NCBI GenBank assembly: GCA_946499835.1
Contig: CAMMTJ010000001.1
Location: forward strand, 16,879-80,878
Reading direction: 5' to 3'
Length of the DNA: 64,000 nt
DNA from: an uncultured Bacillota bacterium
GTDB lineage: Bacteria > Bacillota > Clostridia > Christensenellales > UBA1242
Shown: piece by piece, positions 52,455 through 59,513 of the stretch
Position numbering within the stretch: the first letter of the stretch is position 1
Layout of the letters: each line of letters begins with the position of its first letter
Notes under the pieces: model-generated
What the model was told of the DNA's origin: nothing
The model's input: only the letters and a program-made list of their open reading frames with translations
Database searches by the model: none
Made by a program: the position numbers and the translations under genes

Positions 52455-52926
52455 CACCCCCAGGGGCGGTCAAATCTCTAGTCGAAGCCCTATAAAGAGC
52501 GGGACGGCAGTCGCACACAAAAATTCGCGAAATCAAAAATCAAAAATTTTGCCATATAATCGGCGTTCACTCACAAGTGGCTATGTGCTAGCACCTTCCA
52601 CTGTTCATTCACTTGATTATCAAAATATGTAGTAATTCAGTCGGCAATTTTATGAAAACGCAAGCCATTATTTAAGTTTTAAGAGTGATAAATTTTGAGT
52701 TGGATAAATTATCAAGTGGACTGCTAAAAAATCAAAGAAGGCACGATTTTGACCGAAATAACAAAGATACAAAGATAAACAGAAACAAAGCAAAAAAGAA
52801 TTCAAAGATACAAAGTTTAATTTCGAATATATTTCGCTGTTTCACTGGACTTGTATATTCTTTTGCGGTACTTTTTGTTTCGCATAGGAATTCAAGTCCG
52901 GTTGGGATCAGCACCTGGAGGAAAAC
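52455..52926. other. Intergenic region with a mobile-element-like segment
   Basis: 472 nt with no supported gene; the short ORFs here lack ribosome sites. A segment at about 52460-52545 (GGGGCGGTCAAATCTCTAG, then GAGCGGGACGGC, then CACAAAAATTCGCG) resembles a stretch I associate with the packaging end of Clostridia phages; this is from memory and unsure. GGACTTG at 52849 and CAAGTCC near 52896 form an inverted repeat. CTGGAGG precedes the excisionase start. Confidence 0.4.
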
Positions 52927-53145
52927 ATGCAAAGAATTAAAACAATAACTGAAACTTTACAAATGATTAAACAAGAAGAGCCTAACACCAGTCTTAGTGA
53001 ATTCTTAATAAGAAAACTAGCAAACAACTATAAAATCCGTTCCATAAAAACTGGTAAGAAGATAATGATTGACTACGATTCACTGCTCGCCTTCTTACAG
53101 AGCAAAGAATACGAACTACCTATGGAACAAGTGATAATTGGATAA
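52927..53145 (+). CDS. Excisionase-like small DNA-binding protein
   Basis: A 72-residue protein with a predicted winged or MerR/Xis-type helix-turn-helix (TSLSEFLIRKLANNYKIRSIKTGKKIMIDYDSL), the pattern of excisionases that steer integrases toward excision. CTGGAGGAAAAC precedes the ATG. It is 12 nt from the integrase gene and alike in size and build to the excisionase at 59317-59499, so each integrase has its own partner. Confidence 0.75.
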   Translation: MQRIKTITETLQMIKQEEPNTSLSEFLIRKLANNYKIRSIKTGKKIMIDYDSLLAFLQSKEYELPMEQVIIG

Positions 53146-53157
53146 AAGGAGAAAAAT

Positions 53158-54549
53158 ATGGCTTGTGTAAGAAAAAAGAAATTAAATAACGGAACAATAT
53201 CCTATAGAATACAAGTAAAGGCAAAAGACCTTAGAACTGGACAGTTTGTTGCAAAGTCAATGTGCTGGAGAAAACCAAACGACTTAACCGAAATTCAGGC
53301 AAAGAAAGAATTGCTAAGGGTTTGTCTAGATTTTGAAGATAAATTCAAGAAACAACTAAATGGTATGCTTGCAGTAGATAATGACATAACCTTTATAGAT
53401 TATGCTGAAAGATGGCTAGAAAAAATTAAGAACACTCGTTCCCTTAACTACTATGTTAAGGGGCGAGATTGCTTGAAAAAATTCTATAAATATTTCGGCA
53501 ATATAAAACTTAACCAAATAACACCAGTAATGGTGCAAGGTTTCCTAGATGATATGATGATGAAGAGATACGAAAAGAAAACTGCAAGGCTTACTGGCGA
53601 CCTTAACCAATACTTAAAATCTCATTGCATCAAGCAAGTAGATGCTCTAAAAAAGATTGGAATATCTAAATCAATACTAGCATCAGCAAATGCAGGATAC
53701 TGCATACGAATTGAAAATGCAGAAAAAATATGTAATGCACTAGGATTAAAATATGATGACTACTTTACAACAGAAATACAAAGCCACGCTTATGCAAAAG
53801 AAACAATAATGAAACTAAAACGAACACTAGCAACAATACTAGCCGATGCAAAGCGACAACGACTGGTTGAACACAACTTCGCATCTCGTGACTATATAGC
53901 ACCAATACAAGGATATAAAAAAGAAGTTAAAATACTAAACGATAAAGAAGCTAAGGTGTTAGCCAACTACTTACACACAGAACCAAACCCTAGATGGAAG
54001 ATAGCATTACTCACAGTACTATTTATGGGATTAAGACGTGGCGAACTTGCAGGACTAGAATGGAAAGATATTGACTACGAAAACAAGACAATGACCATAG
54101 CAAGGTCGGTTCAAGACATTATAGGCTTTGGACTTATAACCAAAGAGCCAAAAACTGAAAACTCAAAAAGAACAATATCAATGCCAGATAAACTGATTGA
54201 CTACTTAAAAGAATACGAAGTTTGGTGGCTAAACCAAAAGAAATATCTTGGAGATAGACTTGGGAATACCGATAGACTATTCTGCACAGAAGATGGCACA
54301 GATATATCTCCTGGATTATTCAGAGTGTGGTTACAAAAGACACTGGCAAAGGTGGACTTGCCCAAAGTAACACTCCACTCACTAAGACACACAAACATTA
54401 CCTTGCAACTAGTAGCAGGAGTTGATATGAAAACAGTATCTGCCCGAGCAGGACACTCAAAAGCATCCACAACAAGCGACTTCTATAGCCACTTCATAAA
54501 GAACTCAGACATCCACGCAAGTGAGATATTAAATAAGATATTTGAGTAA
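53158..54549 (+). CDS. Tyrosine integrase with internal HTH-like insertion (element A)
   Basis: A 463-residue recombinase. The Arg is in LRRGELAGLEWKD, the His/Arg pair in HSLRHTNITLQL, then ARAGHSKASTTS and the catalytic Tyr in FYSHF, the full R-H-R-H-Y set. The N-terminal arm-binding domain is followed by a core-binding region interrupted at about 155-200 by a segment like an XRE helix-turn-helix (KKIGISKSILASANAG, then ALGLKYDDYF). AAAGGAG precedes the ATG. It probably inserts the first element into the tRNA-Arg anticodon loop. Confidence 0.9.
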   Translation: MACVRKKKLNNGTISYRIQVKAKDLRTGQFVAKSMCWRKPNDLTEIQAKKELLRVCLDFEDKFKKQLNGMLAVDNDITFIDYAERWLEKIKNTRSLNYYVKGRDCLKKFYKYFGNIKLNQITPVMVQGFLDDMMMKRYEKKTARLTGDLNQYLKSHCIKQVDALKKIGISKSILASANAGYCIRIENAEKICNALGLKYDDYFTTEIQSHAYAKETIMKLKRTLATILADAKRQRLVEHNFASRDYIAPIQGYKKEVKILNDKEAKVLANYLHTEPNPRWKIALLTVLFMGLRRGELAGLEWKDIDYENKTMTIARSVQDIIGFGLITKEPKTENSKRTISMPDKLIDYLKEYEVWWLNQKKYLGDRLGNTDRLFCTEDGTDISPGLFRVWLQKTLAKVDLPKVTLHSLRHTNITLQLVAGVDMKTVSARAGHSKASTTSDFYSHFIKNSDIHASEILNKIFE

Positions 54550-54614
54550 AATGACACATAATTTTGAAATAGACAAATTTTCGTGATATACTTTAAAATA
54601 TTTTTTAAAATATG

Positions 54615-54670
54615 TTGTATTTTTAAAAATTTGTGCTATAATACTTATATATGATAACAAATTTGTTATC
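54615..54670 (+). promoter_or_regulatory. Promoter and palindromic operator of the TA-chaperone module
   Basis: TTGTAT at 54615-54620 and TATAAT at 54637-54642 (16-nt spacer), then an 18-bp perfect palindrome GATAACAAATTTGTTATC at 54653-54670 over the start region. This is the usual place for autorepression by an XRE antitoxin. Confidence 0.75.
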
Positions 54671-54698
54671 AAAAACATATGATATAAGGAGATTATAG

Positions 54699-55055
54699 AT
54701 GTACGAAGTGGTACTCTACGAAACTCCTGCAGGCTCAAAACCAATAGAAAAGTTTATGATGGAATTATCAAAAAAACACAAAGATGACAATATTACTCAA
54801 ATTCAAGCTATGCTTGAAGATTTCAAAGAACTTGGATTTGGGCTTAATAATAAAATCAAAAATGCAATTAAGCCATTGCGAGATCAAATTTTTGAGTTAA
54901 GACCATCACCATCTCGAATTTTCTTTTTTCATCATATTGATGGTATGTTTGTGCTGCTGCATGGGTTTGAGAAAAAATGTCAAAAAACGCCCAAAAGCGA
55001 AATCGATAAAGCCGTAAAGGAAAAAAATAGTTTTATAAAGAGGTATAAAAAATGA
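54699..55055 (+). CDS. higB: HigB/Gp49-like RelE-superfamily toxin
   Basis: A 118-residue toxin of the phage Gp49/HigB group: MYEVVLYETPAGSKPIEKF at the start, then LRPSPSRIFFFHHIDGMFVLLHGFEKK and Lys-rich KAVKEKNSFIKRYKK, the typical C-terminal core. Such proteins cut mRNA on the ribosome. AAGGAG lies 8 nt before the ATG and a palindromic operator is upstream. The stop overlaps the antitoxin start by 4 nt. Toxin-first order fits HigBA. Confidence 0.85.
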   Translation: MYEVVLYETPAGSKPIEKFMMELSKKHKDDNITQIQAMLEDFKELGFGLNNKIKNAIKPLRDQIFELRPSPSRIFFFHHIDGMFVLLHGFEKKCQKTPKSEIDKAVKEKNSFIKRYKK

Positions 55056-55444
55056 AGAAGTTAACAACTATTGATCAGTTATGGGAAAATTTAAAAGCGA
55101 CAAATGAAAATACTAAAAGATCTATTGAGACTTCTGAAAAAGTTATCAGTATTATCAGAAAAATAACAGACGCTAGAATAAGATTAAATATTTCTCAAAG
55201 AGATCTTGCAAAAAAATGCGGCATCCAACAACCGGCATTAGCAAGAATTGAAACATTTAAAATAATTCCAAAAATAAATACTTTAATCAAGATCGCAGAA
55301 TGTGTTAATATTTCAATAGAGGCATTAAACGAACAACAAAAAAGTAATATTTTGAAAGTTAGTCAACTCGCTAGTGTTGTAATGAATTTATCATATGCAA
55401 CAGGAAATAATGGAGGATATATATATAACTATGGCAACAATTAA
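55052..55444 (+). CDS. higA: HigA-like XRE antitoxin with C-terminal extension
   Basis: A 130-residue protein with a helix-turn-helix at about 45-85 (NISQRDLAKKCGIQQPALARIE). After it comes a tail of about 40 residues with hydrophobic VSQLASVVMNLSYA and a Gly/Asn/Tyr-rich end. Antitoxins of toxin-antitoxin-chaperone modules have such a C-terminal chaperone-addiction region, and the next gene is a SecB-like chaperone, so the tail is probably the chaperone-binding part. It overlaps both neighbours. Confidence 0.83.
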   Translation: MKKLTTIDQLWENLKATNENTKRSIETSEKVISIIRKITDARIRLNISQRDLAKKCGIQQPALARIETFKIIPKINTLIKIAECVNISIEALNEQQKSNILKVSQLASVVMNLSYATGNNGGYIYNYGNN

Positions 55445-55832
55445 AAAAATGACAATAATAACTAATGAAATTAGTTTAACAAGTAATAATTTACCTGACG
55501 GAAATTTTCAGGTAAAACCGTATATAACAAGAAGATTTGGCAAGGTTCAAGAAAAAGAAAATGAATATGGTGTTGAAATGCAAGTTGCATTTAAAGATGA
55601 ACCAGAAAATAGATTTCCAATAAATTTAACAATTAGAATTACTGGATTGTTTGAAATAGAGGGTGATGATGTCGAAGAAATTAATAATTTCCTTAAAGTA
55701 CAAGGAGTACAAATGGTATTCCCGTATTTAAGAAGTATGGTATCTAATATCACTTCAAGTGCATTGTTGCCATCAATTATGTTACCAATAATTAATCCTT
55801 TCGATTTTAAAGACGAAGAAAAAGACGACTAA
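55431..55832 (+). CDS. SecB-like chaperone of a toxin-antitoxin-chaperone module
   Basis: A protein of about 133 residues. The C-terminal half GLFEIEG, VFPYLRSMVSNITSSALLPS and LPIINPFDF aligns well with the SecB signature (GIFxIxG, LFPYAR, and the LPPxN-F end). Bacillota normally lack SecB, so a single SecB-like gene after HigBA fits the TAC modules first seen in Mycobacterium. Start unsure: ATG at 55431 has GGAGG 14 nt upstream, and ATG at 55410 is possible. It overlaps the antitoxin end. Confidence 0.82.
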   Translation: MATIKKMTIITNEISLTSNNLPDGNFQVKPYITRRFGKVQEKENEYGVEMQVAFKDEPENRFPINLTIRITGLFEIEGDDVEEINNFLKVQGVQMVFPYLRSMVSNITSSALLPSIMLPIINPFDFKDEEKDD

Positions 55833-55849
55833 ATAAGCCGTCTTTTTTT
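55822..55849 (+). terminator. Rho-independent terminator of the TAC module
   Basis: AAGACG, an 11-nt loop, CGTCTT and a run of T at the end of the SecB-like gene, just before the internal attachment site. Confidence 0.75.
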
Positions 55850-55858
55850 ATTGTAAAT

Positions 55859-55903
55859 TGGTGCAACCGAGATGATTTGAACATCCGACCTATCGCTTAG
55901 GAG
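55859..55903 (-). other. Internal tRNA-Arg 3'-half-like attachment site
   Basis: On the minus strand: anticodon-loop sequence CTCCTAA, then GCGAT, AGGTC, a T-arm (GGATG TTCAAAT CATCT), CGGTTGC and ACCA. The spacing from core to CCA equals that at 60900-60976. No matching 5' half is present beyond the core. An inverted core copy (TTCTCCTAA) lies at 55931-55939. It probably marks the border between two tandem elements, or the att scar of an earlier one. Confidence 0.7.
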
Positions 55904-56092
55904 AATAAGCAACCGAAAATAGTGCGATTTTTCTCCTAAATTGCTTTAATTTATCTTATCACAAACTGTGCAAATTAGCAAAATAATTTATGTGATTTGT
56001 TTTAAGTTTTGCAAGATTCAAAACTTAAAACAAAAGTGTATGAAAAAGTATGAATAAAATCTGACGACTAATTCTCATTAAAAGGAGTTAGT

Positions 56093-56548
56093 ATGTTTAT
56101 AGATCATGAAGTCGTTTATGGATTAATAACGACTATGCAAAAGCAAAAAGGTGCAATAAGAGTTCCGCTAACATTACAGGAGTATATTTTAGAATATTTA
56201 AAAGAAACTGACCCCAAAAACAGAATGAACGGAGTAAAAGCAAAAAACGCCGCTCTTGTCTTTGGATTACTTGCAAATGAATTTTATCTCATAAATCAAA
56301 ATAGGGAGCCACATATTAAAGAATTTTTTATGACTAATGAAAGATGGTCAAAAATAAATGCCGGTAAAGTTATGATAGAAACAGCACTTAAACTTTTAAA
56401 AGAAATGAAACTTATAGATTACTATAACATCCCTACCCCAAAAAGTCCATATCAAAAAACACGAATGTTTAGAATAGGCTGGATTACGCTTTCCTATATC
56501 GCAACAATAATGGAAGAAAAGTACAAAAAAGAAGACTGCATTGAATAA
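56093..56548 (+). CDS. Winged-helix-like island protein
   Basis: A 151-residue protein with AAAAGGAG before the ATG. The central part (ALVFGLLANEFYLI, then KVMIETALKLLKEMKLIDYY) reads like the helix-helix-wing pattern of small DNA-binding or replication proteins. It is the first gene of the right-hand element. Family not recognised, and the DNA-binding role is inference. A hairpin-like TTCTT stretch follows its stop. Confidence 0.5.
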   Translation: MFIDHEVVYGLITTMQKQKGAIRVPLTLQEYILEYLKETDPKNRMNGVKAKNAALVFGLLANEFYLINQNREPHIKEFFMTNERWSKINAGKVMIETALKLLKEMKLIDYYNIPTPKSPYQKTRMFRIGWITLSYIATIMEEKYKKEDCIE

Positions 56549-56621
56549 GTCTTCTTATTTATTACTAGATATTGGTTGTAAATTTAGGCTTTTTATGATA
56601 TAATTAAATAGGAGATGTAAT

Positions 56622-56978
56622 ATGCTTAATGAAATTGAAAGAGTAATTTCTTATATAGCGGCATGTTTAATACACAATAAAAAGTTCTATCATATTTATG
56701 CTCTTGAAAATAATAAATATTTTGATTATAGTTTTTCTGGATATAATGTTTATGATTATTCAAGAGAGTGTTTTTGTAGCATATCGAAACTTTCTCCTTC
56801 CAAATATAATATATTTGATTATAAAATACAAAATTTTATTACTTTAGATTTAAATGGGAATAATTTTAGCGGATATGATTACAAATCATCATCTTTTTAT
56901 AATGGTGTAATTAATAATAACATTATAACTTTCTTTTCATATAAAACAGGTAAATATACTAAATATTTAGTGTCATAG
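56622..56978 (+). CDS. Hypothetical Asn/Tyr-rich protein
   Basis: A 118-residue protein rich in Asn, Tyr, Phe, Ser and Lys, with repeated Y-S/D patterns and no membrane helix. AGGAG lies 5-6 nt before the ATG, and a TATAAT-like box is at about 56597. It sits upstream of the Panacea antitoxin, but the 50-nt gap and a separate RBS do not tell whether they share a transcript. No function can be given. Confidence 0.5.
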   Translation: MLNEIERVISYIAACLIHNKKFYHIYALENNKYFDYSFSGYNVYDYSRECFCSISKLSPSKYNIFDYKIQNFITLDLNGNNFSGYDYKSSSFYNGVINNNIITFFSYKTGKYTKYLVS

Positions 56979-57029
56979 TAGATTGACTTAGTCATAAATT
57001 GTATGTATTATTTAATTAAGGAGTAATAA

Positions 57030-57485
57030 ATGATTAATGTTGAAGCAGTTTGTAACGAATTAATAAGACGTTCATTATATGAAAATATTGAACTTTCACC
57101 TCTTAAACTACAAAAATTGATATATTTGATACATGCTTATGGATTATCCGAAGAAAAAAAATTATTTGATATAAAATTCAATGCTTGGAAATATGGACCT
57201 GTATGCGATCAAATTTACCAAGAATTTAAAAGTTTTAAAGATAAGAGTATAACTAGTTATGCTCAAGATGCAAAAGGAATAAGTTATTTTCCCAATTGGG
57301 AATATAATGGCAACTCTTTTTTGTTAAGTTGTGTAAATAAAATCTGGAACAAGTATAAAAATTTTTCAGGAGGTGACTTAATTTCTTTAACTCATCAAAA
57401 TGGAAGTGCATGGTCTAAAACGCTTTCAAATTGTCCTATTAAAGAAAGTGATATAAAAGATGATGTATTAAGGGGTTTATATTAA
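57030..57485 (+). CDS. Panacea (DUF4065) antitoxin-like protein
   Basis: A 151-residue protein of the Panacea/SocA type: LSPLKLQKLIYLIHAYGL, then KFNAWKYGPVCDQIYQEF and a C-terminal LISLTHQNGSAW, the family blocks. Panacea domains neutralise many unrelated toxins, with the partner gene next door. AAGGAG precedes the ATG. The stop (TTA-TAA) overlaps the next ATG, so the pair is tightly coupled. Antitoxin role is from the family; it has not been shown here. Confidence 0.8.
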   Translation: MINVEAVCNELIRRSLYENIELSPLKLQKLIYLIHAYGLSEEKKLFDIKFNAWKYGPVCDQIYQEFKSFKDKSITSYAQDAKGISYFPNWEYNGNSFLLSCVNKIWNKYKNFSGGDLISLTHQNGSAWSKTLSNCPIKESDIKDDVLRGLY

Positions 57486-57988
57486 TGAAAAAAGAAGAAC
57501 AATTGATAGACGAAAAATTTTCCGAAGACGGAAAAGAAATTACACCTAAATTAAAAAATGAGGTAACTCCAACAGAAGAATTAAATCCAGTCATACCAAA
57601 CGGTAGTCCTTATGAAATTAGAGATGTATATTACAGTCAACTTTTAAACAATTATATCCAAGAATATGGCAAAAGAAGAAAACAAATAAAATGGATGAGA
57701 AATTGGTTGTTTTGGTTAATGTTGGGCTTATTGTTTGGAATAATAATTTCTTGTGTAGTACTTTTCTTTGTAATTCTTTGCAATTTCAACTCTACTATAA
57801 ATGAAATTGTAGGTTTAATAACTGTATGTGTTTCTTTTATCTCTACAATAATAACTATTCCAGTTATCATTGCAAAGAGTCTTTTCCCTGAAAAAGAAGA
57901 TAATCAGATAGTAGATGTCTTAACAGCTTTAATTGAAAACGATAATAATATAAGAAATTCTGGCAACAAAGAAAAAGATAGCGAGTAA
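57485..57988 (+). CDS. Membrane protein coupled to Panacea gene, candidate toxin
   Basis: A 167-residue protein with a polar N-terminus (about 70 residues), two hydrophobic helices at about 78-100 and 106-131 (LFWLMLGLLFGIIISCVVL and similar) and an acidic tail. It starts on the stop of the Panacea gene. Panacea antitoxins often pair with small membrane-acting toxins, so this is the obvious candidate, but the sequence is not a known toxin family. It may also be an effector of another kind. Confidence 0.6.
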   Translation: MKKEEQLIDEKFSEDGKEITPKLKNEVTPTEELNPVIPNGSPYEIRDVYYSQLLNNYIQEYGKRRKQIKWMRNWLFWLMLGLLFGIIISCVVLFFVILCNFNSTINEIVGLITVCVSFISTIITIPVIIAKSLFPEKEDNQIVDVLTALIENDNNIRNSGNKEKDSE

Positions 57989-58006
57989 TGACTTGCTATT
58001 TTTTAT
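57980..58006 (+). terminator. Terminator after the Panacea pair
   Basis: AGCGAG, TAATGA, CTTGCT and a T-run, in the gap between convergent genes; it may also act on the HTH gene on the minus strand. Confidence 0.6.
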
Positions 58007-58322
58007 TCCTAGTTATTAATTTTATTAAATTTACAATTTGTTCAAGTTCAAAAGCATCAAGCTTGTTTAGTTCGGAGAGCAAGCCTTTATATTCAAGTGG
58101 GTATGTGGTTTGGGTGTCAAAAAAGTCTGAGAGAGAAATCTCAAAGTAATCACAAATATTGATTAGTCCTTCCACCGATGGCATACTGCGACCATTTTCA
58201 ATCTGATTTATGTACTCGCTACTTTGTCCGAGTTCAAGACTCATACTTCTAGCCGAAATATGCTTGGCATTTCTTAAAGTTGCAACTCTTTTACCTATAA
58301 AAAACTTATCTATATTTTCCAT
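57996..58322 (-). CDS. XRE-family transcription regulator
   Basis: A 108-residue protein with a classic helix-turn-helix at about 10-60 (SARSMSLELGQSSEYINQIENGRSMPSVE), followed by a short helical part for dimer formation. It is divergent from the membrane-protein gene at 58490, and the region between holds the likely control sites (TATAAT-like boxes at about 58405). Probably the element's own repressor. No clear SD is seen; ATG at 58322 is the only good start. Confidence 0.8.
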   Translation of the reverse strand: MENIDKFFIGKRVATLRNAKHISARSMSLELGQSSEYINQIENGRSMPSVEGLINICDYFEISLSDFFDTQTTYPLEYKGLLSELNKLDAFELEQIVNLIKLITRNKK

Positions 58323-58489
58323 ATTACAAGTTTATACTATGCACTCTAAAATAATGCATAGTTTTTTTATTAAAATACTTGCTTTATGTTCCTAAAATAT
58401 GTATAATATATTTATACATACTGAAAGCGAGAATTTATGATATTATTTGACAAAAAATTAAGATTTTGGCTATTAAAAGACGGTGGAAT

Positions 58490-58954
58490 ATGTTTGAAGC
58501 TTACCTTATAGTCTTTTTGATGATATTTGGTGGTGGAGGTGCATTGTTTTTTGTTATTTTAGGGATAATGAATGCCATACCACCTATAATTAGACTTATA
58601 GAAAAATTAAATTTAAAAATAATAGGAGTATTAGATACAATGGGAAACATTAATGTAAAAGAAGCAAGTAAGAAAAATGAGAGAAATATTGTTATTATCG
58701 GCATGCTTGGGATATTTGTATCACTTGTTATGCTTGGACTGTCTATTTGGTTTTTGATTTCACAGATAGATGCAGCAAACAAGGCAAAAATAAGTGTCGG
58801 TCCTGCAATTGGCGGGTTTATTGGAATGTTAGTAGGAATTGCTCTATTTATAACCTTAGGTGCATTGCTATATAGTAATGCAATAAGAAATGTACACATT
58901 AGGAATACTATTCATAATAAAGTAGACAAAACCCAAAATAGTAATGACAATTAA
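58490..58954 (+). CDS. Three-helix membrane protein, unknown
   Basis: A 154-residue protein with hydrophobic helices at about 5-27, 75-95 and 108-132, Gly-rich in the first (MIFGGGGALFFVILG), separated by polar loops. The ATG at 58490 has GGTGG 4 nt upstream; an in-frame TTG at 58466 is possible. It is a single gene of the right-hand element, divergent from the XRE repressor and perhaps controlled by it. Effector, phage-exclusion or export functions are all possible; nothing decides. Confidence 0.5.
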   Translation: MFEAYLIVFLMIFGGGGALFFVILGIMNAIPPIIRLIEKLNLKIIGVLDTMGNINVKEASKKNERNIVIIGMLGIFVSLVMLGLSIWFLISQIDAANKAKISVGPAIGGFIGMLVGIALFITLGALLYSNAIRNVHIRNTIHNKVDKTQNSNDN

Positions 58955-59316
58955 TATAAATATTAAATATATTTTATATAGTAATGTTTATACGTAGTTT
59001 TAAAGTGATATACACTTGATTTTAAAGATTAAAGCAATTGCATTATAAAATCTATTGATTACAACTTAATATCAAAAATACAGTAATATACACTGGAAAA
59101 ATAAGGAATTTAATATATGCAACGAAAGATTAAAAAAGAACTGAAAAGAGCAAATTTTTATGGCTAGTCATCTCGACTAGCCTTTTTTATACATATTTCT
59201 ACTTGATTTGACAATGTTCGTGGGCGGATTTGAAAAGTCATGGTTAATTTTTTCGATACAAACTTTATACAATTTTAGTGAACGCGAAAAGTTCTCAGAT
59301 AAAAAGGAGGTGTGAA
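58955..59316. other. Intergenic region before the second excisionase
   Basis: 362 nt. Repeated ATATACACT motifs near 59008 and 59088 may be regulatory. A tiny ORF at 59117-59167 (16 residues) lacks a ribosome site. GGCTAGTC, ATCTC, GACTAGCC and a T-run at 59161-59187 form a strong terminator. No other gene is supported. Confidence 0.5.
59161..59188 (+). terminator. Rho-independent terminator
   Basis: GGCTAGTC, ATCTC, GACTAGCC then T6. It isolates the excisionase-integrase operon from readthrough. Confidence 0.85.
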
Positions 59317-59499
59317 ATGAAGAAGTATAGAACTATTAAAGAGTGTCATCAGTTAATAAAAACAGACGACCCTAACTCAGCTATCAGCGAATATTTTATT
59401 CGTGATATGTGTCGTAAGAAACAAGTCCCTTGTTTGAAAGCGGGCTGTAAGTATTTAGTCAATTATGACGAACTCATAAAACTATTAGAAATAGCATAA
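59317..59499 (+). CDS. Excisionase-like DNA-binding protein (element B)
   Basis: A 60-residue protein from the ATG at 59317 (AAAAGGAGG 6 nt upstream; the open frame from GTG at 59278 contains that site). Sequence AISEYFIRDMCRKKQVPCLKAGCKYLVNYDEL is the excisionase/MerR-like helix-turn-helix, alike to the gene at 52927-53145. It is 14 nt before the second integrase and probably controls its direction. Confidence 0.75.
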   Translation: MKKYRTIKECHQLIKTDDPNSAISEYFIRDMCRKKQVPCLKAGCKYLVNYDELIKLLEIA

Positions 59500-59513
59500 A
59501 AGGAGATTAAAAA

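Noticed and set aside
52890-52920. tRNA-like end (TTCAAGTCCGG, then GATCAGCACC)
   Set aside because: The bases on both sides of the T-loop-like stretch do not pair and no other arms are found.
52685-52948. 87-codon ORF before the excisionase
   Set aside because: No ribosome site, low-complexity Lys/Asn composition, and it runs into the excisionase start; probably non-coding.
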